The notes: generated by a model from the letters alone, not told the origin. A stretch of 59,582 nucleotides of DNA from Microbacterium enclense (GCF_004022425.1 NZ_RBZY01000017.1:1-59582); one strand, 5' to 3'. Counted from the stretch's first letter, positions 1 to 9,698 are shown. Numbers and translations are program-made.

Positions 1-959
1 AGCGCGCCGACCGGCTCGGCTACCGCCGCTACTGGTTCGCCGAGCACCACAACATGCCCGCGGTCGCCTCGACGACTCCGCCGGTGCTCATCGCGGCCGC
101 CGCGGCCCGCACCGAGCGCATCCGCGTCGGCTCCGGCGGCGTCATGCTCCCCAACCACTCCCCGCTCATCGTGGCCGAGCAGTTCGCCGCCCTGGAGGCA
201 CTCGCGCCGGGCAGGATCGACCTCGGTATCGGCCGCGCTCCGGGCAGCGACCCCGTGATCACGCAACTCCTGCACCGCTCCGGTGCGACGAGCGACGTCT
301 CGCGCTTCCCCGACCACGTGACCGACATCCTCGCGCTCACCTCCCCCGACGGGGCGACCGTGCGGTTCACCTCCGGCACCGAATACCAGGTGAAGGCGAC
401 ACCGCTGGCATCCGGGATGCCGCAGGTGTGGCTGCTCGGCTCGAGCGACTACTCCGCCCAGCTCGCGGCGAGCTTCGGTCTGCCCTACGTCTTCGCGAAC
501 CACTTCGCCGGCGAGGGCCTCGAGCACGCGCTGCGGCTGTACCGGGACCAGTTCCAGCCGAACGAGTCCGGCGACGGGCCCCGCACCTTCGTGACGGCGA
601 ACGTCGTGGCCGCCCCGACCGCCGAGGAAGCGGAGGAGCGCGCCCTGCCGCAGCTGCGGATGATGGCGCGGTTGCGCACGAACCGTCCCCTCGTGCCCCT
701 CGAGACGGTCGAGCAGGCGAAGGCCGACCCGTTCGACGCGATGGCGGAGTCGATCATGGCATCCAGCCGCCAGAAGTGGTTCGTCGGGACCGGCGACGAC
801 GTGCGGGCTCAGCTCGCGGCCTTCGCGACGCAGTACGACGTCGACGAGATCATGCTGTCGCCGGTCGCCGGGTCGTACGACGGGGAACCGCTGGACTCGG
901 CCGGTGGGCGCGCCCAGACCCTGGAGCTCGTCGCCGCCGGGGCGGCCGTCGCGGCCTGA
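1..959 (+). CDS. Luciferase-like (LLM class) flavin oxidoreductase, 5' end missing
   Basis: This is the C-terminal part of a luciferase-like monooxygenase-fold enzyme. The reading frame is already open at base 3 (R-A-D-R-L-G-Y...) and continues through WFAEHHNMPAVAS, so the start lies before the window and the first methionine at 54 is internal. WFAEHHN, the strand GVMLPNHSPL and ALAPGRIDLGIGRAPG are typical of the MsnO8-like branch of the family, which uses reduced FMN (or F420) to oxidise small organic molecules. The barrel continues through LLGSSDYSAQLAASFGLPYV. About 318 residues are visible, which is most of the usual ~330. The substrate cannot be told. It converges on the prephenate dehydratase gene with only 12 bases between the stops. 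The family call is firm. Confidence 0.9.
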   Translation, partial: RADRLGYRRYWFAEHHNMPAVASTTPPVLIAAAAARTERIRVGSGGVMLPNHSPLIVAEQFAALEALAPGRIDLGIGRAPGSDPVITQLLHRSGATSDVSRFPDHVTDILALTSPDGATVRFTSGTEYQVKATPLASGMPQVWLLGSSDYSAQLAASFGLPYVFANHFAGEGLEHALRLYRDQFQPNESGDGPRTFVTANVVAAPTAEEAEERALPQLRMMARLRTNRPLVPLETVEQAKADPFDAMAESIMASSRQKWFVGTGDDVRAQLAAFATQYDVDEIMLSPVAGSYDGEPLDSAGGRAQTLELVAAGAAVAA

Positions 960-971
960 GCCCCGCGCCGG

Positions 972-1934
972 CTAGGACTCGGGCTCGCCGCTCAGCAGGC
1001 CCCGCAGCCAGTCGCGCGCCTCGACGAAGACGTCGTCGGAGTAGCGCTGCGGGTAGCGGATGATCGCGCGATCGGCGCGAGCGTACGACCCGAGGAAGAT
1101 CACCTTCGGGCTGAACCGGCGGAGGCCGAGGAGGGCGTCGGCCATGCGCTCGTCCTGGACGTGCCCGTCCGCGTCGATGACGAAGCGGTACCGCCCGAGC
1201 GCGTCACCGATCGGTCGGGATGCCAGCAGGCTCAGGTTGATCCCCCGGGTGGCGAACTGCTCGAGCAGTTCCAACAGCGCGCCGGGGTGGTCCTCGGGCA
1301 GCTCGACCATGAGAGAGGTCTTGTCGGCGCCGGTCGGCGGGGCGGGAGCGACCGTCCGGCTGACGAGCACGAAGCGCGTGACCGCGTTCGGGTTGTCGCC
1401 GATCTCCTCCGCCAGGACCTCGAGATCGTGGTGCGCGACGATCCCGGGCGCCGCGATCGCGGCATCCGCCCCGCTCGATCCGTCCAGCACGCCGAGCGCG
1501 CTCGCGACGTTGCTGGCCGCGGGCAGGTGCGCGTGGGTGGGCACGTGTTCGCGGAGCCACCGCAGGCACTGGCCGTACGCGACGGGGTGGGCGGCCACGA
1601 GTGAGACGTCCGCGAGCGTCATTCCCGGACGGCCGACCAGCACGAAGTTCACCGGCACCAGGTACTCGCCCACGATGCGCAGACCCGGAACGGTGGCCAG
1701 GGCGTCCTGCGCCGTCGAGACGCCACCGTCGACGGAGTTCTCGATCGCGATCATCGCGGCATCCGACCGGCCCTCGATCACGTCGGCGAGAGCCTCGGCG
1801 ACGTTGCGCACCGGCCGCCAGATCTGGTCGCGCGCTTCGGGGACCTGGGCCAGGGCCGCCTCGGTGAACGTCCCGGCCGGCCCCAGGTAGCTGTAGGTAC
1901 GGCGGGCGGACGCGGAGTCGGTGTCGGGCAGCAC
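972..1934 (-). CDS. pheA: Prephenate dehydratase
   Basis: This enzyme decarboxylates and dehydrates prephenate to phenylpyruvate, the committed step to phenylalanine, in the cytoplasm. The 320-residue protein begins with the catalytic-domain signature SYLGPAGTFTEAAL, carries the family TRF motif in NAVTRFVLVSR, and ends with an ACT domain (SLMVELPEDHPGALLELL), the site of phenylalanine feedback control. The usual ESRP of the ACT loop reads ASRP here. It is the monofunctional bacterial form, not fused to chorismate mutase. I chose the GTG at 1934 because a TAGGCT -10 box lies six bases upstream, so the message is probably leaderless. That -10 box overlaps the stop codon of the exporter gene at 1944. 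Confidence 0.95.
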   Translation of the reverse strand: MLPDTDSASARRTYSYLGPAGTFTEAALAQVPEARDQIWRPVRNVAEALADVIEGRSDAAMIAIENSVDGGVSTAQDALATVPGLRIVGEYLVPVNFVLVGRPGMTLADVSLVAAHPVAYGQCLRWLREHVPTHAHLPAASNVASALGVLDGSSGADAAIAAPGIVAHHDLEVLAEEIGDNPNAVTRFVLVSRTVAPAPPTGADKTSLMVELPEDHPGALLELLEQFATRGINLSLLASRPIGDALGRYRFVIDADGHVQDERMADALLGLRRFSPKVIFLGSYARADRAIIRYPQRYSDDVFVEARDWLRGLLSGEPES

Positions 1935-1946
1935 CGGCTCAGCCTA
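1935..1946 (-). promoter_or_regulatory. Leaderless -10 box of pheA
   Basis: TAGGCT at 1946-1941 is followed by six bases and then the GTG of pheA. The box contains the TAG stop codon of the upstream exporter gene. No convincing -35 is visible. Confidence 0.55.
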
Positions 1947-2906
1947 GTCCTCCCGTCCGGCCGGACGAGGTTCGTCGTCGCCGACGGGTACGGCCACCTT
2001 CCCCGTCGCCGGGTGTGCGGTCCGCGCCTTCCAGCGGTCCCGAGCACCGACCGAGGTCACCAGCACACCGACGACGAGCAGCACGCCCCCGATGGCTTCG
2101 GCGGGCGCCGGTACCTGACCGAGCAGAGCGGCGGCCGCGACCATCGCGACGACGGGTGCCAGGAGAACCCACGGAACGACCGCCGCGGAGGGGTTCCGCG
2201 CGAGAAGGCCGTTGAAGATCGCGTAACCCACGAGCGTGCACAGCCCGGCGGTGTACAGCGTCGACAGGGCGGCCGGCCACCCGAATGCGCCCAGACCGGA
2301 GGCGATCGCGGACGGCCCCTCGACGACGAAGGCGAGCGCCAGCGCCGGAACCGGTACCACCAGCGCCGACCACACCGTGAGCGACAGCGCACCGAGTGGC
2401 CCACGCCCCGCGACGACACCGGCGCGCCGCGAGATGACGTTGCCGACGGCCCAGGACAGCGCGGCGGCGAGCGCGAGCACCACGGCGAGCGCGGGGGCAT
2501 CGCCACCCCGGCCGAGCGCGACCGCCGCCAGGCCGACGACCCCGATCGTGACGCCCACGGTCTGCCCGAGCGTGGGTCGTTCACGCAGCACCCCGGCCGC
2601 GATCACCACGGTGAACACCGCCTGCGCCTGCAGCAGCAGGGCGGCCAGGCCCGGCTGCAGACCCAGTGCCAGCGAGGTGTAGAGCAGGCCGAATTGGCCG
2701 AGGCTCATGAACAGTCCGACGCCGACGATCGTGGCCCAGGATGCCACGGGGCGCGGCACGATCACGACGAATGCCGCCACCACGGCGAAACGGACGGCGA
2801 CGAACAGCAGAGGCGGGATGCCGGGCATGCCCCAGTCGATGACGAGGAAGTTGAAGCCCCAGGCGGAGGCCACCCCGGCGGCCAGGATCATGTCGCGTCG
2901 ACTCAC
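1944..2906 (-). CDS. EamA/DMT-superfamily transporter
   Basis: This is an inner-membrane drug/metabolite transporter of about 320 residues, with two EamA repeats and around ten hydrophobic helices. The first opens with ILAAGVASAWGFNFLVIDWG; the second repeat begins near ALAAALSWAVGNVISRRAG. Members export amino acids or other small metabolites. The substrate is not readable from sequence. I place the start at the GTG at 2906 (V-S-R-R-D-M-I-L) because a TGGACT -10-like box sits six bases upstream, the spacing seen at other genes here. The ATG at 2891 would remove only five residues. It is divergent from a LysR regulator 72 bases away, a common arrangement in which the regulator controls the exporter. 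The reading frame stays open for another 2 kb upstream only as a shadow of pgm. Confidence 0.88.
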   Translation of the reverse strand: MSRRDMILAAGVASAWGFNFLVIDWGMPGIPPLLFVAVRFAVVAAFVVIVPRPVASWATIVGVGLFMSLGQFGLLYTSLALGLQPGLAALLLQAQAVFTVVIAAGVLRERPTLGQTVGVTIGVVGLAAVALGRGGDAPALAVVLALAAALSWAVGNVISRRAGVVAGRGPLGALSLTVWSALVVPVPALALAFVVEGPSAIASGLGAFGWPAALSTLYTAGLCTLVGYAIFNGLLARNPSAAVVPWVLLAPVVAMVAAAALLGQVPAPAEAIGGVLLVVGVLVTSVGARDRWKARTAHPATGKVAVPVGDDEPRPAGRED

Positions 2907-2947
2907 CCGCTCAGTCCAGCGCCGAAGAGGATGAAGCACCAGCGAAT

Positions 2948-2978
2948 GTTTCTTCACGGAAAACGGTAGCTTGGCTAC
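2948..2978. promoter_or_regulatory. Candidate LysR operator and leaderless lysR promoter
   Basis: Between the divergent exporter and lysR lie two small dyads: GTTT..AAAC at 2948-2964 and the perfect 13-mer GTAGC-TTG-GCTAC at 2966-2978, which ends exactly before the ATG. The second dyad contains TAGCTT (2967-2972), a -10 box six bases from the ATG. LysR proteins typically bind such sites to control themselves and the divergent gene; that use here is inferred. Confidence 0.45.
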
Positions 2979-3896
2979 ATGATCGATCTGGAAGCCGTGC
3001 GTTCGCTGCGCACCGTGGCCCGCGAGGGCAGCGTGTCCGCCGCGGCCGCGACGCTGGGCTTCACCCCCTCGGCGGTGTCGCAGCAGATCAAACGCCTCGA
3101 GCGCGAGACGGGGGTCGCCCTGCTCGAACGCGTCGGCCGGGGCGTCGCCCTCACCGACGCGGGGACGCAGCTCGTCGTCGGGTCGACGCCGATCCTCGCC
3201 GAGCTGGAGCGTCTGCGCGCCGACCTGCAGGCGAGCGCTCCCGGCGACGGCACGGTCAGCGGCGAGGTGCGCATCGCCGCGTTCTCCACCGTCGTGCGCG
3301 GGCTCCTCGCGCCGCTCCTCGCCGACCTCGGCCGGACGCACCCCGACCTGCGCCTGCTCGTGCGCGAGAGCGAGCCGTGGGAGACCGTGGCCCTCATCGC
3401 CTCGGGTCAGCGCGATCTCGGCATCGCCCACCAGTGGGGTGGGGTGGCCCTGGCCATTCCCGACAACGTGGTAGTGACGCCGCTGTTCACCGACGTCGCC
3501 GACATCGTTCTGCACCGCGACCACCCGCTGGCCGACCTCGACGCCCTCCACCCGCGCGATCTCGCCGATGAGGCGTGGGTGGCGACGTTCGAGACGACGA
3601 TCTGCCGCCAGTGGCTTCGTCGACTGTTCGACGGGGTGAGCAATGCCCCGCGCGTCGTGTACGAATCCATGGAGTTCGAGAACCACCTCGAGCTCGCGCG
3701 CACGGGCGCCGTCGTCGCACTCGTCCCGCGCCTCGGACGCGCAGCTCTCGGCCCCGATCTCGTGGCGATCCCGACGATCGACCCGGCCTCCACCCGCGAC
3801 GTCGTCGCGGTGCACCGCCGGTCGCAGGGCGATTCCCCGGCGCTGCGGGCGACGCTGACCGCGCTCCGCGAGCGCGGCGCCACCCTCGGGGACTGA
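2979..3896 (+). CDS. LysR-family transcriptional regulator
   Basis: The 305-residue protein has the standard LysR layout. An N-terminal winged helix-turn-helix (about residues 1-60; GSVSAAAATLGFTPSAVSQQ is the recognition region) precedes a periplasmic-binding-protein-like effector domain starting near residue 90. The ligand is unknown. Its closest logical target is the divergent EamA exporter, with which it shares a 72-base promoter region. The ATG at 2979 follows a TAGCTT -10 box by six bases, so the transcript is probably leaderless. Length and domain order are normal for the family. Confidence 0.93.
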   Translation: MIDLEAVRSLRTVAREGSVSAAAATLGFTPSAVSQQIKRLERETGVALLERVGRGVALTDAGTQLVVGSTPILAELERLRADLQASAPGDGTVSGEVRIAAFSTVVRGLLAPLLADLGRTHPDLRLLVRESEPWETVALIASGQRDLGIAHQWGGVALAIPDNVVVTPLFTDVADIVLHRDHPLADLDALHPRDLADEAWVATFETTICRQWLRRLFDGVSNAPRVVYESMEFENHLELARTGAVVALVPRLGRAALGPDLVAIPTIDPASTRDVVAVHRRSQGDSPALRATLTALRERGATLGD

Positions 3897-3992
3897 TCGC
3901 CCGGGGCGGTCTGGGCACATTCCCGGGATCTTCTGCCCTGCCGGTACGCCGGTGCGCATGCGCGACGGCGTCACAGCGGGCAGACTGTGGGC

Positions 3993-5636
3993 ATGAGCAG
4001 TCGCGCAGGACAGCCCGCCGAGGCATCCGATCTCATCGACATCGACGACCTGATCGCCGCCTATTACGACCGCAAGCCGGATGCCACGGTGCCCGAGCAG
4101 CGCGTCGCGTTCGGCACGAGCGGACACCGGGGCTCGTCGCTGAGCACGAGCTTCAACGAGGATCACATCCTCGCCACGACCCAGGCGATCGTCGACTACC
4201 GCGCCGCCCAGGGCATCACCGGACCGCTCTTCCTGGGCCGCGACACCCACGGCCTGTCGCTGCCCGCCGAGCGCAGCGCCATCGAGGTGCTCGTCGCGAA
4301 CGGCGTCGACGTCCGCGTCGACGCGCGCGACTCGTGGGTGCCGACCCCCGCCCTCAGCCACGCGATCCTCACCTACAACCGCGGCCGCGCGACGGATGAC
4401 CCGGGCCGCGCGGACGGCATCGTCGTGACCCCCTCGCACAACCCGCCCCGCGACGGCGGGTTCAAGTACAACCCGCCGCACGGCGGCCCCGCCGACACCG
4501 ACGCGACGGGGTGGATCGCCGACCGGGCGAACGACCTCATCGCGGCGGGCCTGGACGGCGTCGCCCGCACCCGCCACGCCGACATCGACCTCGACGGTCT
4601 GGGCCAATACGACTTCCGTGACGCGTACGTGCGGGATCTGGCATCCATCATCGACATCGACGCGATCAGGAACGCCGGCGTCCGCATCGGCGCCGACCCG
4701 CTCGGTGGGGCGTCGGTGGAGTACTGGGCGCTCATCGCCGAGGTCTACGGCCTCGACCTCACCGTCGTGAACCCCGAGGTCGACCCGACGTGGAAGTTCA
4801 TGACGCTCGACTGGGACGAGAAGATCCGCATGGATCCCTCGTCGCCGTCGGCCATGGCGTCGCTCGTCGCGGCCCGCGCCGATTACGACATCCTCACCGG
4901 CAACGACGCCGATGCCGACCGGCACGGCATCGTCACGCCCGACGCGGGGCTGATGAACCCCAACCACTACCTCGCCGTCGCGATCGACTACCTTTTCTCG
5001 CACCGCGAGGGATGGCCGACGGATGCCGCGGTCGGCAAGACCCTCGTCTCGTCGATGATCATCGACCGCGTGGCATCCGCTCTTGGCAAGACGCTGCTCG
5101 AGGTGCCGGTCGGGTTCAAGTGGTTCGTCCCCGGCCTGCTGGACGGCTCGGTCGCGTTCGGCGGCGAGGAGTCCGCCGGTGCGTCGTTCCTGCGCAAGGA
5201 CGGGACCGTCTGGACCACCGACAAGGACGGCATCCTGCTGTGCCTCCTCGCCGCGGAGATCCTCGCCGTGACCGGGAAGACGCCGTCGCAGCGGTACGCC
5301 GAGCTCGAAGCCGAATTCGGCGCGTCGGCCTACCAGCGCGTCGACGCCCCCGCGACGCCCGCCCAGAAGGCCACGCTGTCGAAGCTGTCACCCGAGGCCG
5401 TCACCGCCACCGAGCTCGCCGGCGAACCGATCATCGCGAAGCTGTCGCACGCGCCCGGCAACGGCGCCGCGATCGGCGGCCTCAAGGTGCAGACGGAGTC
5501 GGCGTGGTTCGCCGCCCGTCCCTCGGGCACCGAGGACGTCTACAAGCTGTACGCCGAGTCGCTCCGCGGCGAAGAGCACCTGCGCGCGGTGCAGGAGGAG
5601 GCCCGAGCGGTCGTCTCCGCCGCGCTCGGCGAGTAA
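3993..5636 (+). CDS. pgm: Phosphoglucomutase (alpha-D-glucose phosphate-specific)
   Basis: This enzyme interconverts glucose 1-phosphate and glucose 6-phosphate, linking glycogen, UDP-glucose and galactose metabolism to glycolysis. It has 547 residues, the usual size for the bacterial 4-domain enzyme. The substrate-entry motif FGTSGHRG is near residue 42. The phosphoserine loop [11 protein letters not shown] puts the catalytic serine at residue 148. The metal loop [10 protein letters not shown] and the sugar-binding [10 protein letters not shown] follow, and the phosphate-binding RPSGTED is near the C-terminus. I start it at the ATG at 3993; a GTG two codons upstream is possible. A CAGACT box lies six bases before the ATG. 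It is monocistronic, and a strong hairpin follows at 5650-5681. It complements the galT-galK genes at 9.7 kb. Confidence 0.95.
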   Translation: MSSRAGQPAEASDLIDIDDLIAAYYDRKPDATVPEQRVAFGTSGHRGSSLSTSFNEDHILATTQAIVDYRAAQGITGPLFLGRDTHGLSLPAERSAIEVLVANGVDVRVDARDSWVPTPALSHAILTYNRGRATDDPGRADGIVVTPSHNPPRDGGFKYNPPHGGPADTDATGWIADRANDLIAAGLDGVARTRHADIDLDGLGQYDFRDAYVRDLASIIDIDAIRNAGVRIGADPLGGASVEYWALIAEVYGLDLTVVNPEVDPTWKFMTLDWDEKIRMDPSSPSAMASLVAARADYDILTGNDADADRHGIVTPDAGLMNPNHYLAVAIDYLFSHREGWPTDAAVGKTLVSSMIIDRVASALGKTLLEVPVGFKWFVPGLLDGSVAFGGEESAGASFLRKDGTVWTTDKDGILLCLLAAEILAVTGKTPSQRYAELEAEFGASAYQRVDAPATPAQKATLSKLSPEAVTATELAGEPIIAKLSHAPGNGAAIGGLKVQTESAWFAARPSGTEDVYKLYAESLRGEEHLRAVQEEARAVVSAALGE

Positions 5637-5649
5637 CGCTCCAGCCCTG

Positions 5650-5681
5650 GCGGCGCCGCTCCCCCGGGGCGGCGCCGCTTT
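5650..5681 (+). terminator. Intrinsic terminator of pgm
   Basis: The ten-base palindrome GCGGCGCCGC occurs at 5650-5659 and 5669-5678. It forms a GC-only stem with a nine-base loop followed by TTTC, 13 bases after the pgm stop. Confidence 0.75.
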
Positions 5682-5739
5682 CGCGTGCGGTGCGGCGCGC
5701 CCCGGCATTCGGCTCTCGCCCGCACCGCCCACCCTCGGC

Positions 5740-5810
5740 ATAAACGCTCTCCCTCGCGGACACGCTCAGACCGGGCGTTCACGCCGAGCCCGAGCGTTTC
5801 TGCACGTGTC
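5740..5810. repeat. Intergenic repeat, family D, copy 1
   Basis: This element lies between the convergent pgm and alcohol dehydrogenase genes. Arms AAACGCTC (5742-5749) and GAGCGTTT (5792-5799) are complementary, as are GACACG (5759-5764) and CGTGTC (5805-5810). Because the pairs interleave, they could form a pseudoknot rather than a simple nested hairpin. A related start is seen at 59540-59582. Confidence 0.6.
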
Positions 5811-5818
5811 GGGCGACG

Positions 5819-5866
5819 GGATGCCGCGGCCCCGGCGCTCGGGAGAACGTCGGGGCCGTGGCATCC
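5819..5866 (-). terminator. Terminator-like hairpin after the alcohol dehydrogenase gene
   Basis: GGATGCC (5819-5825) and GGCATCC (5860-5866) are the outer arms of a stem that continues with GGCCCCG/CGGGGCC inside. On the minus strand it begins five bases after the adh stop. The outer arms are two copies of the heptamer over-represented across the window. Confidence 0.6.
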
Positions 5867-5870
5867 GGGA

Positions 5871-6911
5871 TCAGGCGAGGGTCGCGGCGTCGATCACGAA
5901 GCGGTAGCGCACGTCGCTCTTGAGAACGCGCTCGTAGGCCTCGTTGATCTGGTCGGCCGAGATGACCTCGACCTCGGGCGCGATGCCCTTCTCGGCGCAG
6001 AAGTCGAGCATCTCCTGGGTCTCGCGGATGCCGCCGATCGACGACCCCGCGAAGGAGCGCCGGTTCGTGAACAGCGTGAAGACCTGGATCGGCAGCGGCT
6101 CGGGCGGGGCGCCCACGTTCACCATGGTGCCGTTGAGCGTGAGCAGCCCGAGGTACTTCTTCAGCTCGAGCGGTGCGCTGACGGTGTTGACGATCAGGTC
6201 GAAGGTGTTCTTCAGCTCCGTGAAGGTGTCGTCGTCCTTGGTCGCGTAGTAATGGTCGGCGCCCATCGCGAAGCCGTCGTCCTTCTTGCTGAGCGTCTGC
6301 GAGAGCACCGTCACCTCGGCGCCCATGGCGTGCGCGATCTTGACGGCCATGTGGCCGAGGCCACCGAGTCCGACGACGGCGACCTTCTTGCCGGGCCCGG
6401 CGTTCCAGTGGTTCAGCGGCGAGTACGTCGTGATCCCGGCGCAGAGCAGGGGCGCGGCCTTCTCGTACGGGATCGACTCGGGCACACGCAGCACGAAGTG
6501 CTGGTCGACGACGATCCTCTCGGAGTAGCCGCCCTGCGTGACGGTGCCGTCGCGGTCGATCCCGGCATAGGTGCCGACGTTGCCGTTGAGGCAGTACTGC
6601 TCCTCACCGGCGAGGCAGTTCTCGCACTCGCGGCACGAGTTGACCATGCAACCGACGCCGACGCGGTCGCCGACCTTGTGCGTCGTGACGTCGGAGCCGA
6701 CCTCGGCGACCGTCCCGACGATCTCGTGCCCGACGGTCAGCGGGTAGGGGACCTCGCCCCATTCGCCGCGGATGGTGTGGATGTCGGAGTGGCAGATGCC
6801 GGCGTAGGCGATGTCGATCAGGACGTCGGCGGGACCGACGTCCCGCCGCTCGATGGTGGTCGGTTCAAGGGGCGATGTCGCGGACGACGCCGCGTAGGCA
6901 TTGACGTGCAT
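5871..6911 (-). CDS. Zinc-dependent NAD(P) alcohol dehydrogenase
   Basis: This is a medium-chain zinc alcohol dehydrogenase of the cinnamyl-alcohol/YahK-like branch, which reduces aldehydes with NADPH. It has 346 residues. The catalytic zinc ligands are in AGICHSDIH and GHE. The structural zinc cysteines are in [15 protein letters not shown]. The nucleotide-binding loop is [12 protein letters not shown] start it at the ATG at 6911 ([10 protein letters not shown]), which has the Shine-Dalgarno GAGGAG at a proper distance; the open frame upstream of it is not conserved-looking. It is divergent from the symporter gene. The physiological aldehyde is unknown, and its neighbours do not point to a pathway. 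Confidence 0.93.
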   Translation of the reverse strand: MHVNAYAASSATSPLEPTTIERRDVGPADVLIDIAYAGICHSDIHTIRGEWGEVPYPLTVGHEIVGTVAEVGSDVTTHKVGDRVGVGCMVNSCRECENCLAGEEQYCLNGNVGTYAGIDRDGTVTQGGYSERIVVDQHFVLRVPESIPYEKAAPLLCAGITTYSPLNHWNAGPGKKVAVVGLGGLGHMAVKIAHAMGAEVTVLSQTLSKKDDGFAMGADHYYATKDDDTFTELKNTFDLIVNTVSAPLELKKYLGLLTLNGTMVNVGAPPEPLPIQVFTLFTNRRSFAGSSIGGIRETQEMLDFCAEKGIAPEVEVISADQINEAYERVLKSDVRYRFVIDAATLA

Positions 6912-7072
6912 GGGGCTCCTCACCAGAGGGGGATGTCGAACCTCTCCATCCTTCCCTGGTTCGCGGCTCGGAGGGCGGGAGGGGCGAAGAGGGATGCCAC
7001 CGGCTCGATGATTCGGGCTCGGGTGACGGTGCCGCAATCCGCGACGAAGTGGCGAACGGCGGCCTCGCCAAC

Positions 7073-7084
7073 CAGACTGTCCGG
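7073..7084 (+). promoter_or_regulatory. Candidate leaderless -10 box of the symporter gene
   Basis: CAGACT at 7073-7078 is followed by six bases and the ATG at 7085. The same box and spacing occur before pgm (3981-3992). No Shine-Dalgarno is visible, which supports this start over the in-frame ATG at 7049. Confidence 0.4.
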
Positions 7085-8551
7085 ATGGATGCTGTGAACG
7101 CCTGGCTGCTGACCTGGGGCGACAACCTGTGGACCTGGATCGTCCTCCCGATCGTCGTCGTCCTCGGCGTGTACTTCACGGTGCGATCCGGCGTCGTGCA
7201 GTTCCGCCTGATTCCCGAGATGTTCCGCACGCTGAGAGATCGCACTCCGCGCACGGACACCGGCGAGCCGCAGTCCATCTCCTCCTTCCAGGCGTTCACG
7301 ATCTCGGCGGCCTCCCGGGTGGGCGTCGGCAACATCGCGGGGGTGGGAACGGCCATCGCGATCGGCGGCCCGGGGGCGATCTTCTGGATGTGGCTGATGG
7401 CGTTCGTGGGTGGCGCGTCCGCCTTCATCGAGTCGTCGCTCGCGCAGCTGTACAAGACGCGCGACAAGGACGGGTTCCTCGGGGGTCCCGCCTACTACAT
7501 GCAGCGCGGGCTCGGTGCACGGTGGATGGGCGTGCTGTTCGCGGTCATCCTCATCGTCTGCTTCCCCATCGCCTTCAGCTCCCTGCAGGCGAACACCATC
7601 CAGGCGACCATCTCCGGAAGCTTCGGCGGGGAAGCAGCGGGGTGGCTCCCGGCGGTGATCGGGGCCGTCCTCGCCGTCCTCATGGGGCTCGTCGTCTTCG
7701 GCGGCGTGCGCCGGATCGCATCGGTCACGCAGACGCTGGTGCCCGTCATGGCGCTGCTGTACCTGCTCCTCGGACTCGTGATCGTCGTCATCCACATCGA
7801 GCGTCTGCCCGAGGTCTTCGCGTTGATCTTTACCTCGGCGTTCGGACCGAACGAGGTGGTCGGCGCCACCCTCGGCTACATCATCCTCACCGGGGTGAAG
7901 CGCGGCATGTTCTCGAACGAGGCGGGGCTCGGCTCGGCTCCCAACGCGGGCGCCAGCGCGGCGGTGACCCACCCGGTGAAGCAGGGTCTCGTGCAGACCC
8001 TCGGCGTCTACTTCGACACGTTCCTGGTGTGCTCGATCACGGCGTTCCTGATCCTCGTCTCGGTCCCCGATCTCGCGACCGCCGAACGCGGCATCGGGCT
8101 GACGCAGGGGGCCGTGGTGGACGCGCTGGGCAGCTGGTCGAACGTCCTCCTGGTCGTGATCATCTTCCTGCTCGCCTTCAGCTCGATCCTCGGCAACTAC
8201 TACTACGGCCAGACCAACATCGAGTTCATCACGTCGAACCCCTCCGTCCTCCTCGGCTATCGGCTGTTCGCCATCGCGGCCGTGTTCGTCGGAGCCCTCG
8301 TCTCGGCCGACGTCGTCTGGAACTTCGCGGACGGGGCGATGGGATTCATGGCCATCGTCAACCTGGTCGCGATCGCGCTGCTCTCGGGCGTCGCCTTCAG
8401 GCTCTTGAAGGACTACACCCAGCAGCGGCGGGAAGGCCTCGACCCGGTCTTCACCCAGGCGCGGCTGCCCGGGCTCCGCGGAGTCGAGGTCTGGGAGGAC
8501 GAGCTCTCGGTCACGGGCCCGATCGACCTTCCCCCGATCCGACGACGCTGA
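7085..8551 (+). CDS. Alanine/glycine:cation symporter (AGCS family)
   Basis: This inner-membrane sodium- or proton-coupled symporter imports alanine or glycine. It has 488 residues and about ten membrane segments. Family signatures include [20 protein letters not shown] near residue 80, [20 protein letters not shown] near residue 270 and [16 protein letters not shown]. The last matches the AGCS region that lines the substrate pocket. I chose the ATG at 7085 ([16 protein letters not shown]) because the first helix starts there. It is a single-gene unit ending at a large palindrome shared with the convergent LacI-type gene. Confidence 0.94.
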   Translation: MDAVNAWLLTWGDNLWTWIVLPIVVVLGVYFTVRSGVVQFRLIPEMFRTLRDRTPRTDTGEPQSISSFQAFTISAASRVGVGNIAGVGTAIAIGGPGAIFWMWLMAFVGGASAFIESSLAQLYKTRDKDGFLGGPAYYMQRGLGARWMGVLFAVILIVCFPIAFSSLQANTIQATISGSFGGEAAGWLPAVIGAVLAVLMGLVVFGGVRRIASVTQTLVPVMALLYLLLGLVIVVIHIERLPEVFALIFTSAFGPNEVVGATLGYIILTGVKRGMFSNEAGLGSAPNAGASAAVTHPVKQGLVQTLGVYFDTFLVCSITAFLILVSVPDLATAERGIGLTQGAVVDALGSWSNVLLVVIIFLLAFSSILGNYYYGQTNIEFITSNPSVLLGYRLFAIAAVFVGALVSADVVWNFADGAMGFMAIVNLVAIALLSGVAFRLLKDYTQQRREGLDPVFTQARLPGLRGVEVWEDELSVTGPIDLPPIRRR

Positions 8552-8596
8552 CGGCGCGCGGGCCCGCCTCCGCCGCGGCCAACCCGCGTCCTCGAA

Positions 8597-8664
8597 GCAG
8601 GCGATGAGCCGAGAACAGGCCGATCCCGCGCGGATCGGCCTGTTCTCGTGACATCCCCTGTTCT
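8597..8664. repeat. Intergenic repeat, family A, copy 1 (bidirectional terminator-like)
   Basis: The core is a perfect 16-bp stem, GAGAACAGGCCGATCC (8611-8626) against GGATCGGCCTGTTCTC (8632-8647), with a five-base loop. An outer pair, CAGGCGATG/CATCCCCTG, flanks it. It lies between two convergent genes and could end both transcripts. A second copy is at 27352-27424, so it is a dispersed repeat and not only a terminator. Confidence 0.85.
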
Positions 8665-8684
8665 GGGCGCGCCGCGAAGCAGCG

Positions 8685-9641
8685 TCAGCGCGCGCTGGCC
8701 CGCACGACGAGCGTCGCCGGAACCGTCTGCGCCACCGGTGCGCCGCCCTCGATCGCGGCGATGAGCGCCGCGACCGCGTCGCGACCCAGGGCGTCGAAGT
8801 CCTGCCGCACGGTCGTCAGGGGCGGGCGGTACTCGGCGGCATCCACGATGTCATCGAAACCGACCACGGCGACGTCCTCCGGAACGCGGCGACCCGCGTC
8901 GGCGAAGGCGCGCAGCGCACCGAGGGCCATCTGGTCGTTGGCCACGAAGACGGCGGTCGCGTCGGTCAACGCCGAGACGGCGGCGTGACCGGATGCCGAG
9001 GTCCAGTCGCCCCGGACCGGTTCGGGCGTCGGGCGACCGGCGTCGGTGAGCGCGGCGCGCCAGCCCCGCTCGCGTTCGGTCGCGGCGAAGGACCGCGCGG
9101 GACCGCCAATGTGGTGCACGGTGTCGTGCCCCAACGCGATGAGATGGTCGACGGCCGCACGGGCACCGCCCGCGTGGTCGGTCTGGACGATCGAGAAGCG
9201 CTCGTCCGGCGGGGAGTCGACCACCACCAGGTGAAGATCGGCGGGCGGGGCGTCGCGCACCAGTTCGGTCGCCTCGTTGAGCACCACGGCACCGTCGACG
9301 CCCTGCGAGCGCAGGCGGGCGAAGGCGTCCCGGATGCCGCGCTCCCCCACCGTGACCACGGCGAGGGCGTAGTCGCGGGCGGCGGCCGCTTCCGAGATGG
9401 CCTGCAGCATGCGGGAGTTGCCGACGGATGCCAGGGTCGACACGACCAGCCCGATCGTGGACGTCTGCCCGGTGCGCAGCGCTCGGGCAGCGCGATGCAT
9501 GCGGTACCCGAGGTCGCCCATCGCCTTCTCGACGCGGGCGCGGGTGGCGGGGTCCACGCGCGGACTGCCGTTCGCGACGCGCGACACCGTCTGCGCCGAC
9601 ACGCCAGCGGCCGCGGCCACATCGGCCATCGATACAGGCAT
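8685..9641 (-). CDS. LacI-family regulator, probable galactose repressor
   Basis: The 318-residue protein has a LacI helix-turn-helix at its N-terminus (MADVAAAAGVSAQTVSRVAN) and the hinge ALRTGQTSTIGLV. A periplasmic-binding-protein sugar domain follows (FVANDQMALGALRAFADAGR is the typical dimer/ligand helix). It is divergent from galT-galK with 49 bases between the starts. The galT promoter carries an imperfect dyad, so control of galactose catabolism is the natural inference; the effector is not provable from sequence. I start it at the ATG at 9641, which has a GAGGGGG Shine-Dalgarno, rather than the longer open frame to 9749 that would run into galT. Confidence 0.9.
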   Translation of the reverse strand: MPVSMADVAAAAGVSAQTVSRVANGSPRVDPATRARVEKAMGDLGYRMHRAARALRTGQTSTIGLVVSTLASVGNSRMLQAISEAAAARDYALAVVTVGERGIRDAFARLRSQGVDGAVVLNEATELVRDAPPADLHLVVVDSPPDERFSIVQTDHAGGARAAVDHLIALGHDTVHHIGGPARSFAATERERGWRAALTDAGRPTPEPVRGDWTSASGHAAVSALTDATAVFVANDQMALGALRAFADAGRRVPEDVAVVGFDDIVDAAEYRPPLTTVRQDFDALGRDAVAALIAAIEGGAPVAQTVPATLVVRASAR

Positions 9642-9655
9642 CGAACCCCCTCGTG

Positions 9656-9698
9656 TTGACGATATCACGCCTGATCTGTAGCGTGTTATCGTGAACAC
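9656..9698 (+). promoter_or_regulatory. galT promoter, leaderless, with dyad operator
   Basis: TTGACG (9656-9661), a 17-base spacer and TAGCGT (9679-9684) make the best -35/-10 pair in the window. Six bases later comes the GTG of galT, so transcription should begin at the start codon. The dyad GTGTT-N6-AACAC (9683-9698) overlaps both -10 and start codon, a good place for the divergent LacI-type repressor. Confidence 0.7.

Noticed and set aside
2945..5003. Open minus-strand frame running from the EamA gene through the LysR and pgm genes
   Set aside because: The extra part is Arg/Val/Asp-rich, without domains, and antisense to well-supported genes. Long stop-free antisense frames are expected at this G+C content.
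8597..8664. Insertion-sequence end or transposon relic
   Set aside because: No transposase, no target duplication and perfect symmetry. It fits a palindromic repeat or terminator better.
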